A DNA stretch of 64,000 bases from Billgrantia sulfidoxydans (GTDB taxonomy: Bacteria; Pseudomonadota; Gammaproteobacteria; Pseudomonadales; Halomonadaceae). Position numbers and translations under genes: made by a program. Numbering within the stretch: position 1 is the stretch's first letter; every line of letters begins with the position of its first letter. A model generated the notes under the pieces. That model saw only the letters and a program-made list of their open reading frames with translations. It was not told the origin of the DNA and did not search any database. Below are positions 49,926 through 56,974 of this stretch, one piece after another. Where the stretch lies: NCBI RefSeq assembly GCF_017868775.1, contig NZ_CP053381.1:4427949-4491948 (forward strand), read 5' to 3'.

Positions 49926-50567
49926 ATGAGAATGTGCCGAATCCCATGGCGAGCGGCCGCGAGTCACCGGCGTGACCTGGCCCCGCCGGACCTTCCTGCC
50001 CGGCCCGGGTGCCTCGGTTGGCTGGGCATCGTGTCACTGTGCCTGTCCAGCGCCGCGCTGCCGGCGGCCGACTTCGCCTACCTGGAGCCGCTCGCCGAGG
50101 AGGAGCTGAGAGAGCTGCGCGGCGGGTTCCAGATCTCCGGGCTCGACATGAGCTTCGGGGCCACCCTGCAGACCCTGGTCGACAACGTGCGGATGGACAC
50201 CGTCTTCGTCATCAACGGAGCGGGCACGGAGATCGTATCCCAGACGATCACCCAGCACGGCGCCATCGATGGCCAGGTCGTCAGCCAGGTCGGGCAGGGC
50301 AGCGGCAAGGCCATCATGGAGTTGACCCCGAGCGGTATCAACCTGGCCGGAATGAAGGATTTCCCCGGCCTGGTGGTGAACGACGCCAAGGGTTTCACCT
50401 CGGTGTTCCACTCGGCGACCCGCGACGCCATTCTCGGCAGCGTGGTCAGCAATGCCTCGCAGCGCGAGATCCAGCAGCGGCTCGACATCGGTGTCCAGGT
50501 GAACAACCTGCCCGCCCTGCAAGCGGCCCAGCAGCGTCATGCCATCACGGAGTCCCTGGCCCGCTAA
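49926..50567 (+). CDS. Secreted protein with double-glycine leader
   Basis: A 213-residue protein from ATG 49926, 4 bp after the peptidase stop. After a long basic N-terminus comes a hydrophobic segment (LGWLGIVSLCLSSAALPAA, residues 30-48), then LEPLAEEELRELRGG (residues 53-67), a textbook double-glycine leader with the glutamates, leucines and GG in place, followed by FQISGLDMSFGATLQTL. The rest (VVSQVGQGSGKAIMELTPSG; SNASQREIQQRLDIGVQVNN) is polar and beta-prone. No family recognised; the position resembles accessory subunits such as FapE. A strong hairpin follows the stop. Confidence 0.75.
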   Translation: MRMCRIPWRAAASHRRDLAPPDLPARPGCLGWLGIVSLCLSSAALPAADFAYLEPLAEEELRELRGGFQISGLDMSFGATLQTLVDNVRMDTVFVINGAGTEIVSQTITQHGAIDGQVVSQVGQGSGKAIMELTPSGINLAGMKDFPGLVVNDAKGFTSVFHSATRDAILGSVVSNASQREIQQRLDIGVQVNNLPALQAAQQRHAITESLAR

Positions 50568-50584
50568 ACGCACGAGTGTCAATA

Positions 50585-50609
50585 AGGCCCGGTAGTCGGC
50601 ACCGGGCCT
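50585..50609. terminator. Bidirectional hairpin between the export cluster and the beta-barrel gene
   Basis: AGGCCCGGT (50585-50593) pairs perfectly with ACCGGGCCT (50601-50609) around a 7-base loop, midway between the two convergent stops (50567 and 50621). Confidence 0.75.
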
Positions 50610-50620
50610 CCGGCCGTGGT

Positions 50621-51694
50621 TCAGAACACGTTGGAGCCGAAGGGCACCCGTAGCGTTAACACGGTGTTGGGGGCGTCGTCGGTCACGCCCAGCTCCAGGC
50701 CCAGGTTGACCGAGACATCCTGGTTGAGCTGGTAGGACCAGCCCAGCAACAGCGAGCCGACATTGAGGGTGCGTGAGCTCTGGGTCACTCTGGCGTCGTC
50801 GTCGAAGTACTCGGTTTCGGTCTTGCCGATGAAGTCGTTCTTGAAGCCCAGGGTGAAGGAGGCCCGCGGATTGATGGCGTAGGCCATGCCGAAACTCAGG
50901 CGCACCGCATCGCCCGGATCCACCTCGCCGATGTGCAGCTCGTCGGTGAGTTGAATGTCGACGTCGTCGCTCATGTTGTAGAGGTAACCGAGGTTGGCGA
51001 AGAACACCGCCGGGTCGGAGGGAAACAGGGCGGTGATGCTGGGCTCGATGGCATGGAAGCCGGAGCCGGTAGCCAGCTCCTTCTCGATGCCGTCGGAATC
51101 GCGGGCGATGTCGAAGGGGCCGTCGCCGGTGACGCTCTTGTAGCGCAGGTTGCCGACGAAGAAGGGCCAGCCGTTGTGGCCGCGGTTGAGCTGGTAGCGC
51201 GCGGTGACTTCGATGTCCCCCAGGCCATTGCCGGAAAGGTCGCGGTCGATGTCGAAGCTGTCGTCGCCGACCGTGGGGACCGTGGCTCGCACGGTATCGT
51301 CGCGATAGACATAGGGCACCTTGAGCTCCATCTCGAGCCGGTCGGTGACACCGAGGCGGCCGGTCAGCGCCGCCGTCCAGATGTCGCGCTCGGCCTCCTC
51401 GGCGCTGAAGACTCCGATCAACAGGGTGCTGAGGATCTCGATGCCGCGAAAGGTCAGGCGGTTGACCCCCGAGTGGGAGTACTGCAGCGACGGCTCGAGC
51501 ACCAGCCGACCGCGCGGCGTCAACACGCCGCCGATGTCCGCGATGGCCTGGACTTCGGGCTGCTCGGGCGGTGCTTCGACCGGGGCCTGGCCCACGGGGG
51601 AGGTGATGCCTCCCGGGGTAGCGGATTCTTGGGCCACCACGACCTGGGACAGGCCCAGGGCGGTGGTCAACAGCAGGGCTTGCATTCTAGTCAT
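50621..51694 (-). CDS. Outer-membrane beta-barrel protein (MetA-pathway/transporter type; FapF-like role inferred)
   Basis: A 357-residue protein: signal peptide MTRMQALLLTTALGLSQVVV (cleavage after AQ), a Pro-rich linker (PVGQAPVEAPPEQPEVQ), then amphipathic strands typical of a barrel (LVLEPSLQYSHSGVNRLTFR, LEMELKVPYVYRDD, ARYQLNRGHNGWPFFVGNLR) and a C-terminal Phe (VPFGSNVF), the usual outer-membrane sorting end. It looks like the phenol-degradation-transporter barrel family, to which I recall FapF-type porins being assigned. It overlaps the upstream VpsR-like gene by 8 bases, so it is translationally coupled to a regulator. Confidence 0.8.
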   Translation of the reverse strand: MTRMQALLLTTALGLSQVVVAQESATPGGITSPVGQAPVEAPPEQPEVQAIADIGGVLTPRGRLVLEPSLQYSHSGVNRLTFRGIEILSTLLIGVFSAEEAERDIWTAALTGRLGVTDRLEMELKVPYVYRDDTVRATVPTVGDDSFDIDRDLSGNGLGDIEVTARYQLNRGHNGWPFFVGNLRYKSVTGDGPFDIARDSDGIEKELATGSGFHAIEPSITALFPSDPAVFFANLGYLYNMSDDVDIQLTDELHIGEVDPGDAVRLSFGMAYAINPRASFTLGFKNDFIGKTETEYFDDDARVTQSSRTLNVGSLLLGWSYQLNQDVSVNLGLELGVTDDAPNTVLTLRVPFGSNVF

Positions 51695-53090
51695 GTGTCG
51701 TTTCCCTTGGTGTCCCGGTTCCGGGGAACCGTTGTGATGAGTGTCGATCGACGATGCGCTGGATGTCGTACTTGTCCAGCAGGCGGTAGAGCGTGACGCG
51801 CGAGACCCCTAACTCCCGCGACGTGCGTGCCACGTTGTGGCGATTCCGCTTCAGTGCGTTGAGAATGGTGCTGCGCTCTGCCTGTTCACGGATTTCCTCC
51901 AGAGTGGGTGGCTGAAGTGGCTTGCCCGGGTTGGCAATGGGAATGTCCTCCGCCTCGATGCGGGGAGGATTCGACATGAGCATGGCGCGGCAGACCGTAT
52001 TCATCAGCTCGCGAATGTTGCCCGGCCAGTCGTGGTCCTGCAGTCGCGCCATGGCGGCTGGACTGAAGCCCGTCAGGCCGGAAGGCCTGTAGTGCTTGAA
52101 CTGTTCGAAGAAGAGCTCGACGAGTGGCTTGATATCCGGCTTCCTCTCCCGCAGCGGCGGTATCAGGATCTCGAGCACGTTCAAGCGATAGAAGAGGTCG
52201 AGCCTGAAACGCCCCTCCGCCACGAGCGCAGGCACATCCCTGTTGGTTGCCGCGAGGATGCGCACGTCTGCTCGGGTTTCCTTGCGGCTGCCCAGGCGAA
52301 AGAAACGGCGGCTCTCGATGAAGCGCAGCAGGGTCGCCTGCAGGTCATAGGGCAGCTCGCTGATCTCATCCAGAAACAGGGTGCCCCCGGCAGCGGCTTC
52401 GATCTTTCCCGTGCGACGACTGTGTGCATCCGTGAAGGCCCCCTTTTCGAAGCCGAACAGCTCGGATTGGATCAGGTTGGGCGGAATGGCACCGCAGTTG
52501 ACCGCAACGAACGGACCCTCGGCGCGGGAGGAAAGCTCGTGGATGGCCCTGGCGGCCAGCTCCTTGCCGGTTCCCGACTCGCCGCTGATGAACACCGGGG
52601 CATCGACGTCGGCGAGGGCATGGATCTGCTCGACGACGCGACGCATGCCGGGGGTGGAGCCGACCATGATCTTCCTGGCGACATGCAGGCGTGCCTGCGT
52701 GTCGGCGCGGGTCGACACGGCATGCAGCTTGGCGACGTTGCGCAACAGGCAGACCAGCCCGGGCAGGTCATCCCCGACATGCACGCTGTGGAACAACCGG
52801 ACAAGCGCGGGCCGGACCCGGGCATCGCTGGCTTGCCGAGCGTTGGTCAAGGCCACCCATTCGAAGCCGCTGTCGAGAACGAGGCCTTCCAGGGCCGACA
52901 GACTCTCGGCATCCTCTCCCTGCAGCTGGACGAGTCCGACGTGAAAGTTGCCCTCTGCCATGCAATGGCACGCTTCCTGGTGACTGGCGGCGAGCGTGGT
53001 GATGCAACCCTGTTCGTTCAGCGCCGCCAGCAACCTGCGCGAACGCTCGGGGGCTCGATCCAGCAACATCACGTTGGGGGGCGTTTCCAT
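51687..53090 (-). CDS. VpsR-like AAA+ transcriptional regulator 1 (GAFTDA variant)
   Basis: A 467-residue protein. N-terminal receiver-like domain (about 1-115) of the VpsR kind; AAA+ domain with Walker A GESGTGKE (170-177), Walker B GGTLFLDE (235-242), and C-terminal Fis-type HTH (ALKRNRHNVARTSRELGVSR). The sigma-54-contact loop reads GAFTDA (217-222) instead of GAFTGA, so it may not activate sigma-54 polymerase; VpsR of Vibrio cholerae also lacks a proper loop and, as I recall, works with sigma-70 and c-di-GMP. It lies 47 bp after the CsgD-like gene and overlaps the barrel gene. Confidence 0.88.
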   Translation of the reverse strand: METPPNVMLLDRAPERSRRLLAALNEQGCITTLAASHQEACHCMAEGNFHVGLVQLQGEDAESLSALEGLVLDSGFEWVALTNARQASDARVRPALVRLFHSVHVGDDLPGLVCLLRNVAKLHAVSTRADTQARLHVARKIMVGSTPGMRRVVEQIHALADVDAPVFISGESGTGKELAARAIHELSSRAEGPFVAVNCGAIPPNLIQSELFGFEKGAFTDAHSRRTGKIEAAAGGTLFLDEISELPYDLQATLLRFIESRRFFRLGSRKETRADVRILAATNRDVPALVAEGRFRLDLFYRLNVLEILIPPLRERKPDIKPLVELFFEQFKHYRPSGLTGFSPAAMARLQDHDWPGNIRELMNTVCRAMLMSNPPRIEAEDIPIANPGKPLQPPTLEEIREQAERSTILNALKRNRHNVARTSRELGVSRVTLYRLLDKYDIQRIVDRHSSQRFPGTGTPRETTHD

Positions 53091-53137
53091 GGCGGATATC
53101 CCTAATGACTGCCTCTGGCACGACTCCCTTGCCTGTC

Positions 53138-53809
53138 TCAGTGCCTCGATTCTCGCTTGTAGCTGGGAGGCACGCTGAACAGGTTGCGCCTGGCCCAGTT
53201 CATCGCCTGCAGCCGGTTGTGAACCTTGATTTTCCGGAAAATATTGTAGAGATGGGATTTCACGGTGTGCTCGCTGACGAACAGCTTCTCGGCGATTTCC
53301 GAGTTGGTGGCCCCCGTGCCGAGAAGCCCGATGATCTCCAGCTCGCGCTGCGTCAAGCCGCAGGCCGGGCGGTAGGAGTTCATCTGCTGCCGACGCAGCA
53401 GCTGGATCATGCGCGACATCAAGGTGCGCGACATCCAGAGGCTACCGCTGTGAAGCGCCTCGATCCCCTTGCAGATCAGCTCCAAGCTGTCGTTCCGATA
53501 GAAGATCCCCTGCAGATTGAGCGACGAGAGCAGTTCGACGGCGTGTCCTTCGTCACGCACATTGAATGCCGCAAGGCTGATGTTCTCCTTGCCATCCGCT
53601 GCGGCCTGCCATCGCTGCATGTTCGCTTCGCTCAGGTGATCCAGGTCGAGAATCACCAGGACGTCCTCACCTTCATCCATGGATGGCATGGCCTCGGTGT
53701 CGACAGCAATGACCTCATGATCCAGCTGGTGTTGAAGGTGTTCGATGAACAGCTTCGACTGAGGGTTGATGGCGGTTACAAGAAGGATTTGGAAATCCAT
53801 GGCGGCCAT
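53138..53809 (-). CDS. CsgD/VpsT-like LuxR-family regulator with WMSR motif
   Basis: A 223-residue protein. N-terminal atypical receiver (about 1-125; VLVILDLDHLS) and C-terminal LuxR HTH (about 150-210; GLTQRELEIIGLLGTGATNS, EIAEKLFVSEHTVKSHLYNI). The HTH region is strikingly CsgD-like, ending NRLQAMNWARRNL. W125-M-S-R128 matches the W[FLM][TS]R c-di-GMP-binding motif of VpsT. Such regulators switch on curli or biofilm matrix genes. Start ATG 53809 has AAGGAGG 7-8 bases before. Its upstream gap carries a tandem repeat and a perfect dyad. First gene of the leftward regulator-regulator-barrel cluster. Confidence 0.9.
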   Translation of the reverse strand: MAAMDFQILLVTAINPQSKLFIEHLQHQLDHEVIAVDTEAMPSMDEGEDVLVILDLDHLSEANMQRWQAAADGKENISLAAFNVRDEGHAVELLSSLNLQGIFYRNDSLELICKGIEALHSGSLWMSRTLMSRMIQLLRRQQMNSYRPACGLTQRELEIIGLLGTGATNSEIAEKLFVSEHTVKSHLYNIFRKIKVHNRLQAMNWARRNLFSVPPSYKRESRH

Positions 53810-53835
53810 GCTCGCCCCTCCTTTATCCGAATTTC

Positions 53836-53855
53836 AAAATGTAAAAAAATGTAAA
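53836..53855. repeat. Tandem 10-bp repeat just upstream of the CsgD-like gene
   Basis: AAAATGTAAA occurs twice in direct succession (53836-53845 and 53846-53855), 27 bp before the start of the CsgD-like gene. One helical turn per repeat suits side-by-side protein binding or an AT-rich promoter segment. Confidence 0.6.
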
Positions 53856-53891
53856 ATTACGGTGCTTATCGGAGTCTCGGCCATAAACGGC

Positions 53892-53911
53892 AAAGTTGTT
53901 AATACAACTTT
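53892..53911. promoter_or_regulatory. Perfect 8-4-8 dyad upstream of the CsgD-like gene
   Basis: AAAGTTGT-TAAT-ACAACTTT, about 83-102 bp before the CsgD-like start. It has the size and symmetry of a LuxR/CsgD-type or other dimer operator. The surrounding 53810-54260 stretch is markedly AT-rich and has no convincing gene. Confidence 0.5.
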
Positions 53912-54193
53912 TGCATATAGAAGTCGCCATTTATTCTCATGCGTTCTAATTTCTCATACCAGCTGGCTGGTCTCAGAGATATCAGCCTGTTCAAGGGAGT
54001 ACCTTTCCAGAAACGAAATTCGCTTAAAAATCCAGTTAAAACAATCAACTATAATTATTATGTGATGGTTTTACGGAACAGGGTTACGCCAGGTTTGCAG
54101 AGACTGGTGTTGACCGAAGTATTAGGCCGTGACGCCGCGAGTCGGCGCTTTTTCCTCCCTTGCGGCTGATGAAATCCCTTCCGAATTTACCTT

Positions 54194-54210
54194 TATGCAA
54201 CACATGCATA
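54194..54210. promoter_or_regulatory. Dyad centred about -80 from the sigma-54 promoter (candidate activator site)
   Basis: TATGCA-ACACA-TGCATA is a perfect 6-5-6 inverted repeat. A second dyad, AACTCA-N9-TGAGTT, lies at 54228-54248, immediately before the -24 element. Position and symmetry fit upstream activator sites for an AAA+ regulator; binding is inferred. Confidence 0.45.
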
Positions 54211-54255
54211 CAAAGTAGAAAATAAAAAACTCATTAAAACAGTGAGTTACATTTT

Positions 54256-54271
54256 TGGCATGTCATTTGCT
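54256..54271 (+). promoter_or_regulatory. Strong sigma-54 promoter pointing into a gene-free stretch
   Basis: TTGGCATGTCATTTGCT matches the consensus TGGCAY-N5-TTGCW: GG at 54257-54258 and GC at 54269-54270, 10 bases between. Start expected near 54282. The next rightward gene is rdgB, 2 kb away beyond an opposing gene, so the transcript is probably noncoding. Confidence 0.65.
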
Positions 54272-54281
54272 CCTTACATGG

Positions 54282-54525
54282 CGAGTGACGGCAAGCGTTC
54301 ATTCTCGAGCATTACAACCATCAGGCAATGGCATGACATCAATCACGCCGAGAACGACACATAGGCAAGGATATGGGCCTCGGTCGCGGACAAAGCGCAG
54401 ATGCTTTTCGGTAGCGGTGGACTGGGAGCGGAATCCGACGACGCACGATCACTTGACCCTCCGCATGCCGTTCCAGATGTGACGGCTCGCCCCGTACCGC
54501 GCCGGCGGCGCCGGACGGTACGGGA
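54282..54525 (+). ncRNA. Candidate sigma-54-dependent small RNA
   Basis: About 240 bases between the sigma-54 promoter and a very strong hairpin (54491-54524), with no convincing reading frame (the only frame lacks a ribosome site and family resemblance). The arrangement, an NtrC-type activator gene beside a sigma-54-driven intergenic transcript, recalls luxO-qrr. There is no clear U-tract after the hairpin, and expression is untested. Confidence 0.35.
54491..54524. terminator. Very strong compound hairpin
   Basis: CCCGTACCG (54491-54499) pairs with CGGTACGGG (54516-54524); inside, CCGGC-GGC-GCCGG (54502-54514) continues the stem. It lies 18 bp after the stop of the VpsR-like gene 2 on the minus strand and at the end of the candidate sRNA on the plus strand, so it may serve both. 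Confidence 0.7.
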
Positions 54526-54541
54526 CCTGCGAGAGGGGACA

Positions 54542-55909
54542 TCAAGCGGACGACAGCGAGATGGAGGCGTCGCGATTGCGCGCCAGCTGGTGCTTTTCCA
54601 TGAGGCGATAGAGCGTCACGCGGGAAACGCCAAGCTCATCGGCCGCCTTCTTGACCTTGTGCTTGTTGCGGCGCAGGGCGCAGATCAATGCCTCCTTCTC
54701 GGCATGGTTACGCGCCTCTTCGAGCGTGACGACGTTGCGGTTCAAGGTGCGCCGCTCCAGGCCCAGATCGATGGGTTTGATCAAGCGCTGCTCACACATG
54801 ATCATGGCACGGCGTACCCGGTTGATCAGCTCCCGGATATTGCCCGGCCAGGAGTATTGACGCATGAGGGCCAGGGCTTCCTGGCTGAAGCCGCGAACCT
54901 TCATGGATTTCTCTTCGATGAATTTATCGAAGAAGAACTTGGCCAGGATCTCGATATCCTCCTGGCGCTCCCTCAGTGGGGGGATGGGAACCTGCAGCAC
55001 ATTGAGCCGATGATAGAGATCTTCGCGGAAGCGTCCCTCCTCGATGGCCTTCTCGAGGTCCATGTGGGTAGCCGACAGCACGCGGACATCGACATGGATC
55101 TCATCGACCGCACCGATACGCTGAATGGTTTTTTCCTCCAGGAAGCGCAGCAGGTTGACCTGCAGCTCAAGGGGGAGATCGCCTATCTCATCCAGGAAAA
55201 GAGTGCCCCCCGCGGCCGCCTCGATCTGTCCGATCTTCATCTGGCTGGCGCCGGTAAAGGCGCCCTTTTCATGTCCGAAGAGTTCGGACTGGATCAGGTT
55301 GCTGGGCAGGGCGCCGCAGTTTACCGCGACGAAGGGTGCCGGAGCGCGCATCGATCGCTCGTGTATGGCACGGGCGGCAAGCTCCTTGCCCGTGCCTGAC
55401 TCGCCGCTGATGAAGACGGGAGCATCGACGGAGGCGACGCGCCTGATGGTGTCGAATACCTTCTGCATGGCGGGGACCGTTCCCACCATCTCGAATTCCG
55501 CTGCCTGGGGCTTGGCCGCTCTCTCCTCGACCCTGAGCCGTTTCATGGCCGCGGCATGCTGCATCAGGCAGTCGACCTGGTCGACGTCGATGGGCTCGGG
55601 CTGAAAGGCCATGAAAAGATTGCCCAAGGTCTTGCACAGCACCGGGTCGTCGGGTTCCGGCTCATGGAGCAGTGCCATCCACTCCATGTCCGAGCGGATG
55701 ACGAGCAGTTCGATACGCTTCAGGTCATCATGGCTGTCGTGCAGGAAAAGAATGCCCGCGGCGTACTCAGCCTCGCTCAATCGAGCCTCGGCCTGGGACA
55801 GGGAGCCTGCCGTGTCGATGCGCCAGCCTTTTTTCTGCATGCCTTCAACGAATTCTTGATGGTTGTGGCTCAGCGAGCCGACCATCAAGAGTCTTGCCTT
55901 GTTATCCAT
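54542..55909 (-). CDS. VpsR-like AAA+ sigma-54-type regulator 2 (intact GAFTGA)
   Basis: A 455-residue protein related to the one at 51687: VpsR-like N-terminal domain (about 1-115; ILFLHDSHDDL), Walker A GESGTGKE (169-176), GAFTGA loop intact (216-221), Walker B GGTLFLDE (234-241), arginine region and C-terminal HTH (LRRNKHKVKKAADELGVSRV). Retention of GAFTGA means it can in principle drive sigma-54 promoters such as those at 47382 and 54256. No canonical phospho-acceptor context is obvious. Monocistronic. Confidence 0.88.
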   Translation of the reverse strand: MDNKARLLMVGSLSHNHQEFVEGMQKKGWRIDTAGSLSQAEARLSEAEYAAGILFLHDSHDDLKRIELLVIRSDMEWMALLHEPEPDDPVLCKTLGNLFMAFQPEPIDVDQVDCLMQHAAAMKRLRVEERAAKPQAAEFEMVGTVPAMQKVFDTIRRVASVDAPVFISGESGTGKELAARAIHERSMRAPAPFVAVNCGALPSNLIQSELFGHEKGAFTGASQMKIGQIEAAAGGTLFLDEIGDLPLELQVNLLRFLEEKTIQRIGAVDEIHVDVRVLSATHMDLEKAIEEGRFREDLYHRLNVLQVPIPPLRERQEDIEILAKFFFDKFIEEKSMKVRGFSQEALALMRQYSWPGNIRELINRVRRAMIMCEQRLIKPIDLGLERRTLNRNVVTLEEARNHAEKEALICALRRNKHKVKKAADELGVSRVTLYRLMEKHQLARNRDASISLSSA

Positions 55910-56362
55910 TATCGCTCGTCCCTTTTCGAATCCTTCGAGGTTAAAGCAAGCGTTGGTTTTTTTTCGTTACCTTCCCTTTATGTTTACTAAATTAGATAGC
56001 CGATTGGTATCGGGTCTATAACATTGTTTAACCAAGCCAAGGTCTTGCCGGCTTTCCGGTCAAGATTCCATGACTTGATTTCATTCTTGTCGGTTCGGCG
56101 GCTGCGTTGGAGGCAAAGGGGGATCCACTGCCGAGTCACACCGCTTCCCGCAATGTCATCGTCTCGAGGCTGGATGTAAAGATAGGTTACGAACACCCAC
56201 ACAACAAGCCTGCGCGGGTAATATGCCGTACCGGTATTGTTGTTCGTTATCGTGCTGCAACTTCGGCATACCGCGCCTTCGGTCGGAAGAGAGGCTGGTT
56301 CAGCCCGACTCAAGGCTCGTGTAAGATGATGGCCTGCGGGTCTTCATTGAAGAGGAAGTATC
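55910..56362. other. 453-bp gap between VpsR-like gene 2 and rdgB
   Basis: No gene or repeat recognised. A weak sigma-54-like match on the minus strand (GG at 56049-56048, GC at 56037-56036, -12 reads TGGC) could belong to the VpsR-like gene. A TACCGGTA palindrome lies near 56228. Confidence 0.4.
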
Positions 56363-56974
56363 GTGTCCCCTACCGACGCGCTGGTCCTGGCCAGCGGTAA
56401 TCCCGGCAAGATCCGTGAGTTCGGCCAGCTTTTCGCGCCTCTTGGGCTGCGGGTCCGGCCCCAGGCCGACTTCGGCGTGACCGACGTCGAGGAAACCGGG
56501 CTCACCTTCATCGAGAACGCCTTGCTCAAGGCACGGGCGGCCAGTCGGGCCAGTGGCCTGCCGGCGCTGGCCGACGACTCCGGGCTCGAGGTCGATGCGC
56601 TGGCGGGCAGCCCGGGCATCTATTCGGCGCGCTACGCCGGTGAACCCAAGAGCGATGCGCGCAACAACGCCAAGCTGCTGGAATCCCTGTCGGGGGTCTC
56701 GGGAGCCGCCCGCAGCGCGCGCTACTGGTGCGCGCTGGTCTACCTGCGCCACGCCGAGGATCCGGTGCCGATCATCGTCCAGCGCAGTTGGGAGGGGGAG
56801 ATCCTCGAGCAGCCGTGCGGTGAGGGTGGCTTCGGCTATGATCCGCTGTTCTGGCTGCCTGCGCTCGGCAGGAGCGTCGCCGAGCTCGATGCCGCGGAGA
56901 AGAATCGCCTCAGCCACCGTGGGCGGGCCCTCGAGGCCATGCTGGCGGCCCTGCGCGAGGCGACCCGGCGCTGA
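56363..56974 (+). CDS. rdgB: dITP/XTP pyrophosphatase RdgB
   Basis: A 203-residue Ham1 protein: LASGNPGKIREFGQLF, DVEETGLTFIENALLKARAA, DDSGLEVDALAGSPGIYSAR and GEGGFGYDPLFWLP. It removes deaminated purine nucleotides. The start is GTG 56363 after GAGGAAG; the stop TGA overlaps the ATG of hemW, so the two are coupled. Confidence 0.97.
   Translation: MSPTDALVLASGNPGKIREFGQLFAPLGLRVRPQADFGVTDVEETGLTFIENALLKARAASRASGLPALADDSGLEVDALAGSPGIYSARYAGEPKSDARNNAKLLESLSGVSGAARSARYWCALVYLRHAEDPVPIIVQRSWEGEILEQPCGEGGFGYDPLFWLPALGRSVAELDAAEKNRLSHRGRALEAMLAALREATRR

Noticed and set aside
54255-54482. 75-codon plus-strand frame after the VpsR-like gene 2
   Set aside because: Its ATG-like start lies inside the sigma-54 promoter, it has no ribosome site and its composition is not protein-like.
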